From the NCBI GenBank assembly GCA_900316265.1, contig ONCH01000029.1, positions 1 to 43,621 of the forward strand: a stretch of DNA of 43,621 nt, given 5' to 3'. Below are positions 14,947 to 23,396 of this stretch, piece after piece. The position numbers were made by a program, and so were the translations under genes. The notes beneath the pieces were generated by a model that was not told where the DNA came from, searched no databases, and saw only the letters and a program-made list of their open reading frames with translations. Numbering within the stretch: the stretch's first letter is position 1; every line of letters begins with the position of its first letter. The DNA comes from an uncultured Prevotellaceae bacterium (GTDB lineage: Bacteria > Bacteroidota > Bacteroidia > Bacteroidales > Bacteroidaceae).

Positions 14947-16246
14947 GAAGCCGACAATAGATATCATTACGCTGGGTTGCTCGAAGAACCTGGTAGACTC
15001 GGAGACCCTCATGGGACTCTTTGAGGCTCATGGCTATCATGTCACCCATGATTCTGATCATCCACAAGGCGATATTGCGGTCATCAATACCTGCGGATTC
15101 ATAGAGGATGCCAAGCAGGAAAGCATTGATACCATTCTGGAATTTGTTCAGGCTAAGGAAGAAGACCGTCTGCAGAAACTCTTTGTGATGGGCTGTCTGT
15201 CAGAGCGTTACCTTGCGGACTTAGAGAAAGAGATTCCTGAGGTGGATGGCTGGTATGGGAAATTCAATTATAAGCAGTTGCTGAAGGATTTAGAGGTTAG
15301 TGGTGAGAGGTTAGAGGTTCGAGATTACCACCGACACGTCACTACCCCCAAACACTATGCTTACCTGAAGATTGCCGAGGGATGTGACCGTCATTGTGCC
15401 TACTGCGCTATACCTATTATTACCGGTAAGCACCAGAGTCGTCCGATGGACGAGATACTTGACGAGGTGCGCTATCTGGTGAGTCAAGGAACCAAGGAGT
15501 TTCAGGTGATTGCCCAGGAACTGACGTACTATGGCGTAGATATCGATGGCAAGCAGCATATTGCTGAACTCATTGAGAAGATGGCTGACATAGAGGGCGT
15601 GGAGTGGATTCGTCTGCACTATGCCTATCCCACACACTTCCCATGGGACCTGTTGCGCGTGATGCGAGAGAAGAAGAATGTCTGCAACTATCTGGATATC
15701 GCCTTGCAGCATATCAGCGACCACATGCTTGACCGTATGAAGCGTCATGTGACGAAGGAGGAAACCTATGAGTTGATACGTCGTATGCGTCGTGAGGTGC
15801 CAGGCATCCATATCCGTACCACGTTGATGGTAGGTTTCCCTGGTGAAACAGATGATGACTTCCGTGAACTCATTGAGTTTACCAAATGGGCGCGTTTCGA
15901 GCGTATGGGTGCTTTCGCCTATTCGGAAGAGGACGGTACTTATAGTGCTGAACACTATGAGGATGATGTTCCTGCCGAGGTTAAGCAGCAGCGATTGGAT
16001 AAGCTGATGCGTATCCAGCAGAATATCAGTGCCGAACTGGAAGCTGAGAAGGTTGGCAACATCATGCGCGTCATCATTGACCGTGTGGAGGGTGACTGGT
16101 TTATCGGACGTACAGAGTTCTGCTCTCCAGAGGTTGACCCCGAGGTGCTTATACCTATAGATGAAGAACTGACTATTGGTGAGTTTTATGATGCCCGCAT
16201 CACAGATGCGGAAGAGTTTGATTTATACGCGACGACAAAGATATGA
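14939..16246 (+). CDS. rimO: Ribosomal protein S12 methylthiotransferase RimO
   Basis: 435 residues from the ATG at 14939, overlapping ftsY by 8 bp. RimO is a radical-SAM enzyme that beta-methylthiolates the conserved Asp of ribosomal protein S12 and uses two 4Fe-4S clusters. The N-terminal UPF0004 domain supplies Cys14 (LGCSKNLVDSE), Cys52 (NTCGFI) and Cys86 (MGCLSER). The radical-SAM cluster is bound by Cys149, Cys153 and Cys156 in EGCDRHCAYCAIP. A C-terminal TRAM domain follows. Residues 118-129 (LEVSGERLEVRD), between the first two domains, are encoded by a short direct-repeat array and look like an in-frame insertion. The stop overlaps the HU gene start (ATGA). Confidence 0.97.
   Translation: MNKKPTIDIITLGCSKNLVDSETLMGLFEAHGYHVTHDSDHPQGDIAVINTCGFIEDAKQESIDTILEFVQAKEEDRLQKLFVMGCLSERYLADLEKEIPEVDGWYGKFNYKQLLKDLEVSGERLEVRDYHRHVTTPKHYAYLKIAEGCDRHCAYCAIPIITGKHQSRPMDEILDEVRYLVSQGTKEFQVIAQELTYYGVDIDGKQHIAELIEKMADIEGVEWIRLHYAYPTHFPWDLLRVMREKKNVCNYLDIALQHISDHMLDRMKRHVTKEETYELIRRMRREVPGIHIRTTLMVGFPGETDDDFRELIEFTKWARFERMGAFAYSEEDGTYSAEHYEDDVPAEVKQQRLDKLMRIQQNISAELEAEKVGNIMRVIIDRVEGDWFIGRTEFCSPEVDPEVLIPIDEELTIGEFYDARITDAEEFDLYATTKI
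15290..15324 (+). repeat. Short repeat array inside rimO
   Basis: TTAGAGGTT at 15290-15298 and 15311-15319, with diverged AGTGGTGAGAGG between, reading in frame as LEVSGERLEVRD. Similar arrays occupy gaps between genes elsewhere in the window. Confidence 0.6.
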
Positions 16247-16524
16247 ATAATAAGGAATTTATAGCTGAGTTGGCAGAGCGTACGGGCTATAGTGCCAAGG
16301 ATACGCAGAAGTTGGTTAATACGTTGATTGACGCCATGGGTGATGCCTTTCAGGAGGATAACTCCATATTGGTGCCAAACTTTGGCGTTTTTGAGACGAA
16401 GAAGAAGATGGAACGCGTCATGGTGAATCCTTCTACGGGACAGCGTATGCTGGTACCACCAAAACTCGTGTTGAACTTCAAACCCAACCAGACGTGGAAG
16501 GATAAACTGAAAGGAGGACAGTAA
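16243..16524 (+). CDS. HU/IHF-family DNA-binding protein
   Basis: 93 residues, the normal size of HU. The fold is clear: an N-terminal helical pair (MNNKEFIAELAERTGYSAKDTQKLVNTL, described as a family pattern), then GVFETKKKMERVMVNPSTGQRMLVPPKLVLNFKP, where the beta-arm carries the conserved RxxxNPxTG and intercalating Pro. The start overlaps the rimO stop, and the HU-LysM gene follows 3 bp after its end, so the two HU-type proteins are made together. Confidence 0.95.
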   Translation: MNNKEFIAELAERTGYSAKDTQKLVNTLIDAMGDAFQEDNSILVPNFGVFETKKKMERVMVNPSTGQRMLVPPKLVLNFKPNQTWKDKLKGGQ

Positions 16525-16527
16525 GCT

Positions 16528-17616
16528 ATGGGAAAACTGACAATACAAGAGGTTGCCAAGATTCTTGTTGAGAAGAATGGCTTGAACCAGCGCGAGGCTA
16601 ATCAGTTTGCTACGGAGTGCTTTGCTGTCATACTGAATCGTCTGCAGGATGGTGATGCCGTCAAGGTGAAAGGACTTGGTACTTTTAAGATTATCAATGT
16701 TGAAGCTAGAGAGAGCGTCAGCGTGCGTACTGGAGAACGTGTGGTTATCGATAGCCACTCGAAGGTGTCGTTTACGCCTGATACGGTGATGAAAGAATTG
16801 GTCAATAAGCCTTTCTCTCAGTTTGAAACTGTTGTGTTGAACGACGGTGTCGAATTCGAGGATATTCCAGATGATGTGACAGAGGAAGAATCTTCTGTTG
16901 TTGAAGAGCCTGCTATGGAGGGACCTGTCATCATAGAGGAGAAAAACATTGTTGCTGAAGAGCCATCGGATGAAGAACCACCAGTCGAGGAACTTGTTTC
17001 TGAGGAACCTGTTGTCGAAGAGCCATCGGTTGAGGATCCTGTTGCTGGGGAACCAGAAGAGTTGATCAACTTCTATGAGGAAGAACTGCCAGAAGAACGT
17101 CATTGGGGACGTTGGCTGTTAGCTGGTTTGGTAGTGTTGGCTTTGATACTTGCTGCTGGCTATGGTGGTTATGAATATGGTCGCCAGCAGACGGCAGTGC
17201 TCCCTGATACGGTCTTTGTAAGAGATACTGTCTATATGACTGAAACGCAGGATTCGGTAGAAGTGGGTGAGTCTGAGGAGACTATCGCCAACGAGATTAC
17301 TGCGACACCTGTTGCAAAGGAGGAACCTAAGGAAGCCCCTAAAGCAGAACCTAAAGTCGAACCCAAGAAAGAAGAAGTTGACCAATGGTCTGCCAAGGAC
17401 GAACGTGTACGTCTGGGCGCTTATCGGATCGTAGGTCTATCACACGAGGTGACCGTTCTGGAAGGCCAGACCTTTTATAGCATCTGTCGTGCCCATCTAG
17501 GTCCCGACATGCAATGCTATGTGGAAGTATTCAATGGTTTACCTCAAAATCCGCAGATTAAGACCGGTCAAGTACTGAAAATTCCTAAGCTGGAATTGAA
17601 GAAGCGTCGCAAGTAG
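16528..17616 (+). CDS. HU-domain protein with transmembrane anchor and periplasmic LysM domain
   Basis: 362 residues in a rare order. Residues 1-95 are an HU/IHF-type DNA-binding domain (VKVKGLGTFKI, RTGERVVIDSHSKVSFTP). Residues 110-190 are very acidic with repeated EEP/VEEP units. A single membrane segment lies at about 196-216 (WLLAGLVVLALILAAGYGGY). Residues 250-285 are a Lys/Glu/Pro linker, and 305-356 form a LysM peptidoglycan-binding domain (VTVLEGQTFYSICRAHLG, YVEVFNGLPQNPQIKTGQVLKIP). With the N-terminus inside, the HU domain would face the cytoplasm and LysM the cell wall, so the protein could tether the nucleoid to the envelope. The acidic part may tune DNA binding or extend the stalk. 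The HU arm lacks the exact NPxTG motif (it has VRTGE), so affinity for DNA needs testing. It is last in the ftsY-rimO-HU operon. Confidence 0.9.
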   Translation: MGKLTIQEVAKILVEKNGLNQREANQFATECFAVILNRLQDGDAVKVKGLGTFKIINVEARESVSVRTGERVVIDSHSKVSFTPDTVMKELVNKPFSQFETVVLNDGVEFEDIPDDVTEEESSVVEEPAMEGPVIIEEKNIVAEEPSDEEPPVEELVSEEPVVEEPSVEDPVAGEPEELINFYEEELPEERHWGRWLLAGLVVLALILAAGYGGYEYGRQQTAVLPDTVFVRDTVYMTETQDSVEVGESEETIANEITATPVAKEEPKEAPKAEPKVEPKKEEVDQWSAKDERVRLGAYRIVGLSHEVTVLEGQTFYSICRAHLGPDMQCYVEVFNGLPQNPQIKTGQVLKIPKLELKKRRK

Positions 17617-17640
17617 ATTATAATAACTTTAATAAGATTG

Positions 17641-17678
17641 AAAAGTTTCTTAAAATGTAAGTTTTAGGAAACTTTTTT
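17641..17678 (+). terminator. Terminator after the HU-LysM gene
   Basis: Arms 17641-17655 and 17662-17676 pair over 14 of 15 positions (AAAAGTTTCTTAAAA against TTTTAGGAAACTTTT) around a 6-nt loop, ending in a T run. Confidence 0.85.
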
Positions 17679-17724
17679 AATATTATTTAGGTATGCTAGT
17701 GCGCGTAATAAGAGGGGAAATGCG

Positions 17725-17732
17725 TACTTTTG
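17725..17732 (+). promoter_or_regulatory. -7 element of the Bat operon
   Basis: TACTTTTG followed by CA, matching TAnnTTTG, 38 nt before moxR. Confidence 0.7.
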
Positions 17733-17770
17733 CACGTTGTAAAAAGTAAATAAATATAATTCGTAATAAT

Positions 17771-18766
17771 ATGGCTGAAGCTATTGACATCCGTGAGTTG
17801 AATGTACGGATAGAACAACAGAGTGGATTCGTCACAAATCTGGTGACGGGAATGGATCGTGTAATCGTAGGTCAGAAGCATCTGGTTGACTCCCTGCTGA
17901 TTGGCTTGCTGAGTGATGGCAATATCCTCTTAGAGGGTGTTCCTGGACTGGCTAAGACATTAGCTATCAAGACACTTTCTCAGTTGATTGATGCTACATA
18001 CAGTCGTATACAGTTTACTCCCGACCTGCTGCCTGCCGACGTGACAGGTACGATGATTTACTCGCAGAAAGAAGAGAAATTCCAGGTAAAGAAAGGTCCT
18101 GTATTTGCTAACTTTGTATTGGCTGATGAGATTAACCGTGCTCCGGCTAAGGTGCAGAGTGCATTGCTGGAGGCCATGCAGGAGAAGCAGGTAACCATTG
18201 GTGCTGACACTTTTGAGTTGCCTAATCCTTTCTTGGTGATGGCTACTCAGAACCCCATTGAGCAGGAGGGTACCTATCCATTGCCTGAGGCCCAGATGGA
18301 CCGTTTCATGCTGAAGGTAGTCATTGGCTATCCTACTATTGAGGAAGAGAAGAAGATTATCCGCGAGAATATCGCTGGTGCCCTGCCCACCGTTACTCCT
18401 GTAACTACAGCTGCTGAGATTATCAAGGCCCGTGAGGTGGTTCGTGAGGTATATATTGACGAGAAGATTGAACAGTACATCGCTGACATCGTCTTCGCTA
18501 CTCGTTTCCCCGACCGTTACGGACTGAAGGATATGAAGGACATGATTTCCTTTGGTGGTTCACCGCGTGCCTCTATCAACCTCGCCAAGGCAGCCCGTGC
18601 CTACGCCTTCATCAAGCGTCGCGGTTATGTGGTTCCTGAGGATGTTCGTGCTGTTGCTTACGACGTACTGCGCCATCGTATTGGTCTGACCTATGAGGCT
18701 GAGGCCAGCAACATCACCAGCGAGGAGATTATCTCAAAGATTATCAACAAGGTCGAAGTGCCCTAA
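17771..18766 (+). CDS. moxR: MoxR-family AAA+ ATPase of the Bat operon
   Basis: 331 residues. MoxR ATPases act as chaperones for complexes containing von Willebrand A proteins. Walker A is EGVPGLAKTL, and Walker B is VLADEINRAPAKVQSALLEAMQEKQV (a MoxR hallmark). Sensor 1 is FLVMATQNPIEQEGTYPLPEAQMDRFM, and the arginine-bearing lid includes GGSPRASINLAKAARA. It is the first gene of a co-directional set of six Bat genes plus a PAP2 gene with tiny gaps, as in Bacteroides fragilis, where the operon was linked to aerotolerance. Confidence 0.96.
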   Translation: MAEAIDIRELNVRIEQQSGFVTNLVTGMDRVIVGQKHLVDSLLIGLLSDGNILLEGVPGLAKTLAIKTLSQLIDATYSRIQFTPDLLPADVTGTMIYSQKEEKFQVKKGPVFANFVLADEINRAPAKVQSALLEAMQEKQVTIGADTFELPNPFLVMATQNPIEQEGTYPLPEAQMDRFMLKVVIGYPTIEEEKKIIRENIAGALPTVTPVTTAAEIIKAREVVREVYIDEKIEQYIADIVFATRFPDRYGLKDMKDMISFGGSPRASINLAKAARAYAFIKRRGYVVPEDVRAVAYDVLRHRIGLTYEAEASNITSEEIISKIINKVEVP

Positions 18767-18802
18767 ACTAGTAAGACTAGTTAAACTAGTAAAACTAGAA
18801 TA
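18767..18802 (+). repeat. 9-bp tandem repeat filling the moxR-DUF58 gap
   Basis: ACTAGTAAG, ACTAGTTAA, ACTAGTAAA and ACTAGAATA follow each other exactly. The array starts one base after the moxR stop and runs to the ATG of the next gene. Confidence 0.8.
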
Positions 18803-19671
18803 TGGAAACCTCTGAAATATTAAAGAAGGTACGGAAGATTGAGATCAAGGCCCGTGGCCTGAGCTCGAACGTCTTTGCTGGGCAATACCATTCTGCTTTT
18901 AAGGGTAGGGGTATGGCCTTCAGCGAGGTGCGCGAGTATCAGTATGGCGACGATGTGCGTGATATCGACTGGAATGTGACCGCCCGTTTTCATCGTCCTT
19001 ATGTCAAGGTTTTTGAGGAGGAGCGTGAACTTACCGTGATGTTGCTCATCGATGTCAGCGGTTCGCTGGACTTTGGTACACAGCGACAGATGAAGCGTGA
19101 CATGGTGACTGAGATTGCTGCTACCATTGCTTTCTCAGCTATCCAGAATAACGATAAGATTGGCGTGGTGTTCTTCTCAGACCGTATCGAGAAATATATC
19201 CCACCCAAGAAAGGTCGCAAGCATATTCTGTATATCATCCGTGAGATGCTCGACTTCCATCCGGAGTCCAAGCGTACGGATGTGAAGCAGGCTTTGGAGT
19301 TCTTGACCAGTGTGGCTAAGCGCCGCTGTACAGCTTTCGTCTTGAGTGACTTCTACGTACATCAGGACTTCTTGCAGCCGTTGCAGATAGCTAACCGTAA
19401 GCACGATGTGGTGGCTTTACAGGTCTATGACTTGCGCGCTCGTGAGTTGCCTAACGTAGGACTGATGCGTGTGGTGGATGCTGAGACGGGTCACGAACAG
19501 TATATAGATACTAGCAGTCGCAGCCTTCGTCAAGCGCATGAGCGCTACTGGAAAAATCGTCAGCAGCAGTTGCGTGATACAATGACCAGAAGCAATGTTG
19601 ATTTGGTGAGTATTGCTACCAATGAAGACTATGTGAAGGCCTTGCTGATGTTGTTTAAACAACGTAGTTGA
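18802..19671 (+). CDS. DUF58 domain protein of the Bat operon
   Basis: 289 residues. The DUF58 signature is GRGMAFSEVREYQYGDDVRDIDWNVTARFHRPYVKVFEEER, followed by a VWA-like fold with the metal-site motif LLIDVSGSLDFG. No signal peptide or membrane segment, so it is cytoplasmic or peripheral. DUF58 proteins regularly pair with MoxR ATPases and are likely their immediate partner. It is translated directly next to the following gene (TGA then ATG). Confidence 0.95.
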   Translation: METSEILKKVRKIEIKARGLSSNVFAGQYHSAFKGRGMAFSEVREYQYGDDVRDIDWNVTARFHRPYVKVFEEERELTVMLLIDVSGSLDFGTQRQMKRDMVTEIAATIAFSAIQNNDKIGVVFFSDRIEKYIPPKKGRKHILYIIREMLDFHPESKRTDVKQALEFLTSVAKRRCTAFVLSDFYVHQDFLQPLQIANRKHDVVALQVYDLRARELPNVGLMRVVDAETGHEQYIDTSSRSLRQAHERYWKNRQQQLRDTMTRSNVDLVSIATNEDYVKALLMLFKQRS

Positions 19672-20712
19672 ATGAAAAGAGTATTATTTGTAATATGTCT
19701 GATAACCAGTGCTTTAACCTCGTTTGCACAAGCAAGTGTTGAAGCTAAGATTTCGCCCATTGAAATGATGATTGGTGAACAGGCACAGGTGACTATCAGC
19801 GTCCAGGCTGACGAGAATGCCAAAGTGGAATTCCCCACCTTTAAGCCCCGTCAAGAGTTGGTTCCTGGGGTGGAAGTTCTCGATGCTCAACGTTCATCCG
19901 ATTATACCCTGACATTAATTCTGACCAGCTTCGACGGTAATCTTTATCATCTGCCTCCTTTCAAAGTGAAGGTCAATGGCAAGGAGTTGAAGACTGCCGA
20001 TCTCGCGCTGAAGGTTGTTGAGGTAGAGGTGGACACCACGAAGATGGATCAGTTCTATGGTCCTAAGGATGTGCAGGATGTTCCCTTCCAATGGAGTGAC
20101 CTCTCGCTGAGTTTCTGGCTGAGTGTTCTGCTGTTGGTACTGATAGCACTTAACTACTATCTCTATCTGCGTCTGCGTGACAACAAACCAATCATCACGC
20201 ATATCAAGATTGTGAAGCGTCTGTTGCCTCACCAGAAGGCTATGAAGGAGATTGAGCAAATCAAGGCAGATAAGATGGTGAGCTCAGAGAATCAGAAAGA
20301 GTACTATACCAAGCTTACCGATACCCTGCGTCGCTATATTGAGGAACGCTATGGCTTCTCAGCTATGGAGATGACGAGTTCTGAGATTATAGACCGTCTG
20401 ATGCAGACCGACCAGCAGTCGCTTGACGAACTGCGCCAGCTCTTTATGACTGCCGATCTCGTGAAGTTCGCCAAGTACTCGACGATGATTAACGAGAACG
20501 ACGCCAATCTGGTCAATGCCATCGACTTCATCAACCAGACTAAGCAGGAGAACCAGCCCACAGAGACGGTCGAGAAACCGCAACTGTCGGAGGCTGACCT
20601 GCGTTCACAGAGTGAGCGCCGTGTGCTGAAGACCGTTATCTGGTCGTTGGTGGCAGTATCTGTTGCTCTCTTCGGCTATGTAGTATATAATGTTTATCAA
20701 CTGCTGTACTGA
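19672..20712 (+). CDS. Bat-operon membrane protein with BatD-like periplasmic domain
   Basis: 346 residues. A signal peptide (1-20, ending SFAQA) is followed by a beta-rich periplasmic domain resembling part of BatD (about 21-145). A membrane segment lies at about 150-170 (LSLSFWLSVLLLVLIALNYYLYL), then a charged cytoplasmic helical domain like DUF4381 (about 180-300), and a final membrane segment near the C-terminus. It occupies the place between DUF58 and batA that a small BatD-related protein holds in other Bacteroidetes. Its exact function is not known; a role in assembling or presenting the VWA proteins is likely. Confidence 0.8.
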   Translation: MKRVLFVICLITSALTSFAQASVEAKISPIEMMIGEQAQVTISVQADENAKVEFPTFKPRQELVPGVEVLDAQRSSDYTLTLILTSFDGNLYHLPPFKVKVNGKELKTADLALKVVEVEVDTTKMDQFYGPKDVQDVPFQWSDLSLSFWLSVLLLVLIALNYYLYLRLRDNKPIITHIKIVKRLLPHQKAMKEIEQIKADKMVSSENQKEYYTKLTDTLRRYIEERYGFSAMEMTSSEIIDRLMQTDQQSLDELRQLFMTADLVKFAKYSTMINENDANLVNAIDFINQTKQENQPTETVEKPQLSEADLRSQSERRVLKTVIWSLVAVSVALFGYVVYNVYQLLY

Positions 20713-20713
20713 T

Positions 20714-21712
20714 ATGGAATTTGCGAATAAAGAATACCTGTTTCTGCTACTCCTGCTGATACCTTATCTGATATGGTATCTGATGTACAGGAAGAAGAGC
20801 GAGCCCACGATGCGCATGAGCGACACGATGGCCTATCGTTATGCACCGCGCTCATGGAAGGTGACGCTGATGCCTGTCCAGCAGTTGTTACGTATTGCCG
20901 TCTTCGTACTGGTTGTATTGGTGCTGGCCCGTCCGCAGACCCAAAACTCGTGGAAGAACAAGACCATGGAGGGAATCGATATCATGTTGGCCATGGACGT
21001 TTCGACGTCGATGTTGGCAGAGGATTTGAAGCCTAACCGTATGGAGGCTGCCAAGCAGGTTGCTGCTGAGTTCATAACAGGTCGCCCTAATGATAATATC
21101 GGACTGACGATATTCGCTGGTGAGGCATTTACGCAATGTCCGATGACCACTGACCATGCCTCGCTGTTGAACCTGTTGCAGAATGTGCGTACTGATATCG
21201 CTCAGCGAGGTCTGATAGAGGATGGTACTGCTATTGGTATGGGATTGGCCAATGCTGTCTCACGTCTGAAAGATTCCAAGGCGAAGAGTAGGGTAGTCAT
21301 CCTGCTGACTGACGGTAGTAACAACCGCGGTGACCTATCGCCTATGACAGCAGCAGAGATTGCCAAGAGTTTTGGCATCCGTGTCTATACCATCGGTGTG
21401 GGTACCAACAAGGTTGCTCCTTATCCGATGACTGTAGCTGGTGGCGTGCAGTATGTCAATATTCCTGTTGAGATTGACACTAAGACGTTGAGTGGTATCG
21501 CTGAAGCTACCAATGGTGATTTCTACCGAGCCACCAATAATAAGGAATTGCAGCAGATATACAAGGAGATTGATAAACTGGAGAAATCGAAGCTCAACGT
21601 TAAGAAGTTCAGCAAGCGCTACGAGGCCTACCAACCTTTCGCCATCGCCGCCGCTTTGCTGTTGCTGCTTGAGATGTTGCTGCGAATAACCGTATTTAGA
21701 AAGTTACCGTAA
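20714..21712 (+). CDS. batA: BatA: VWA domain membrane protein
   Basis: 332 residues from the ATG at 20714, one base after the previous stop. Two N-terminal membrane segments (about 7-25 and 58-78) precede a von Willebrand A domain with the complete MIDAS motif DVSTS in LAMDVSTSMLAEDLKPNRME, the T in TTDHAS and the D in LLTDGSNNRGD. A C-terminal membrane segment follows (FAIAAALLLLLEMLLRI). BatA with BatB forms the core of the Bat membrane complex. Confidence 0.95.
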   Translation: MEFANKEYLFLLLLLIPYLIWYLMYRKKSEPTMRMSDTMAYRYAPRSWKVTLMPVQQLLRIAVFVLVVLVLARPQTQNSWKNKTMEGIDIMLAMDVSTSMLAEDLKPNRMEAAKQVAAEFITGRPNDNIGLTIFAGEAFTQCPMTTDHASLLNLLQNVRTDIAQRGLIEDGTAIGMGLANAVSRLKDSKAKSRVVILLTDGSNNRGDLSPMTAAEIAKSFGIRVYTIGVGTNKVAPYPMTVAGGVQYVNIPVEIDTKTLSGIAEATNGDFYRATNNKELQQIYKEIDKLEKSKLNVKKFSKRYEAYQPFAIAAALLLLLEMLLRITVFRKLP

Positions 21713-21713
21713 G

Positions 21714-23396
21714 ATGTTTAGATTCGAAGACCCTATATACCTCTATCTATTAGCTGTCATACCGGTGTTGGTTGTGATACGCTGGCTGATGGTGCGCCAA
21801 CAAAAGAAGCGTCTGCGCCAGTTTGGTGACCCTGACCTGGTAAAGGAACTGATGCCCGATGTGTCCCGTTTCCGTCCGTTGGTTAAGTTCTGTATACTTT
21901 TGATGGCATTATCGCTGCTGATTGTCATGTTGGCTCGTCCGCAGTTCGGTACAAAGATTAATCATGAGAAACGAACTGGTATCGAGACCATCATTGCTAT
22001 GGATATCAGTAATTCGATGTTGGCAGAGGATGTGACACCCAGTCGTTTGGACCGTGCTAAAATGATGGTTGAGAACCTGGTAGACAACTTCACCAACGAC
22101 AAGATTGGACTCATTGTCTTTGCCGGTGATGCCTTCATCCAGTTGCCTATCACCAGTGATTACGTGTCGGCTAAGATGTTCCTGTCGAGCATTGACCCGT
22201 CCATGATGGCTACTCAGGGTACTGATATTGCTGCCGCTATCTCAATGGCATCGCATAGCTTTACGCAGGAGGAAGGTATTGGCAAAGCTATCATCGTGAT
22301 TACTGATGGTGAGGACCATGAGGGTGGTGCACTTGAGGCTGCCAAGGAAGCCAAGGACCGCGATCATCGTGTCTATGTGCTCGGTGTCGGTTCTCCCATG
22401 GGTGCTCCTATTCCCATTGGCAATGGCGACTATATGAAAGACAATACCGGCCAGACCGTGATGACGGGCCTGAACGAAGAGATGTGTCGCCAGATTGCTC
22501 AGGCTGGTGGCGGCGCTTATATCCATGTGGAGAATAACAGCAGTGCCCAGGAAAAGCTGGACGAAGAGCTGGATAAGTTGGCTAAGAAAGAGACCGAGAC
22601 AACTATCTATAGCGATTATGACGAACAGTTCCAAGCTGTAGGTATCATTGCCCTGTTATTGCTTATCATCGAGGCTTGTCTCATGGAAGTAAAGAATCCG
22701 TTGCTTCGAAACGTCTCTTTGTTCAAACGCAAGAAAGTGGTTACAATTATGTTATTACTGCTGGTTACTGGTGCAGCAACAGCCCAAAGCGACCGTCAGT
22801 TGATACATCAGGGCAACAAGCAATATCGGGCTGGCAACTATGCTGATGCTGAGGTATTGTATCGCAAGGCTATTGAGAAGAATAACCGCAATCCGCAGGC
22901 CGTCTATAACCTTGGTTTGGCGTTGATGAAACAACAGAAGGACTCTGCTGCCGTCCAGCAGTTTATGGATGCCGGTAAGTTGGAAACCAATCCCTTGCGT
23001 CGTGCCTTGTCCTACCATAATGCTGGTGTTATCTGCCAGGGTAAGAAGATGTATGGCGAGGCAATCGACGTGTATAAGGAAGCCCTGCGCAACAATCCTG
23101 CCGATGATGAGACCCGCTATAATTTAGCGCTCTGCAAGCGTCAGCAGAAGCAACAGCAACAAAATCAACAACAGCAGCAGAAGCAAGATCAGAAACAAGA
23201 TCAAAAGCAAGATCAGAAACAAGAAGAAAAGAAAGAAGAGCAGAAGCAGCAACAACAGAAGCAGGAACAGCAGATGAGTCGCGAGAATGCCGAACAGATG
23301 CTCAATGCTGCTATGCAGGAAGAAAAACAGACACAACAGCGCATGAAGAAGGCTCAGCAACAGCCGAACCATCGCAAGTTGGATAAGAACTGGTAA
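21714..23396 (+). CDS. batB: BatB-BatC fusion: VWA domain protein with C-terminal TPRs
   Basis: 560 residues. Residues 1-340 are BatB: two N-terminal membrane segments, a VWA domain with MIDAS motif DISNS (IAMDISNSMLAEDVTPSRLD) and ITDGEDHEGG, and a membrane segment near 320-335. Residues 346-560 are BatC: Met346 opens a signal-peptide-like stretch (MLLLLLVTGAATAQSD), then come about three TPRs (GNKQYRAGNYADAEVLYRKAIEKN and similar) and a Gln/Lys-rich tail with four 12-bp repeats encoding DQKQ-type units. In other Bacteroidetes these are two genes. The join is in frame with no stop, and the retained internal signal means that BatC might also be made separately by initiation at Met346. Confidence 0.92.
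   Translation: MFRFEDPIYLYLLAVIPVLVVIRWLMVRQQKKRLRQFGDPDLVKELMPDVSRFRPLVKFCILLMALSLLIVMLARPQFGTKINHEKRTGIETIIAMDISNSMLAEDVTPSRLDRAKMMVENLVDNFTNDKIGLIVFAGDAFIQLPITSDYVSAKMFLSSIDPSMMATQGTDIAAAISMASHSFTQEEGIGKAIIVITDGEDHEGGALEAAKEAKDRDHRVYVLGVGSPMGAPIPIGNGDYMKDNTGQTVMTGLNEEMCRQIAQAGGGAYIHVENNSSAQEKLDEELDKLAKKETETTIYSDYDEQFQAVGIIALLLLIIEACLMEVKNPLLRNVSLFKRKKVVTIMLLLLVTGAATAQSDRQLIHQGNKQYRAGNYADAEVLYRKAIEKNNRNPQAVYNLGLALMKQQKDSAAVQQFMDAGKLETNPLRRALSYHNAGVICQGKKMYGEAIDVYKEALRNNPADDETRYNLALCKRQQKQQQQNQQQQQKQDQKQDQKQDQKQEEKKEEQKQQQQKQEQQMSRENAEQMLNAAMQEEKQTQQRMKKAQQQPNHRKLDKNW
23181..23228 (+). repeat. 12-bp coding repeat in batBC
   Basis: Four tandem 12-mers (AARCAAGATCAR type; the last diverged) encode KQDQ repeats in the Gln-rich tail. 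Copy-number change would keep the frame. Confidence 0.75.
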
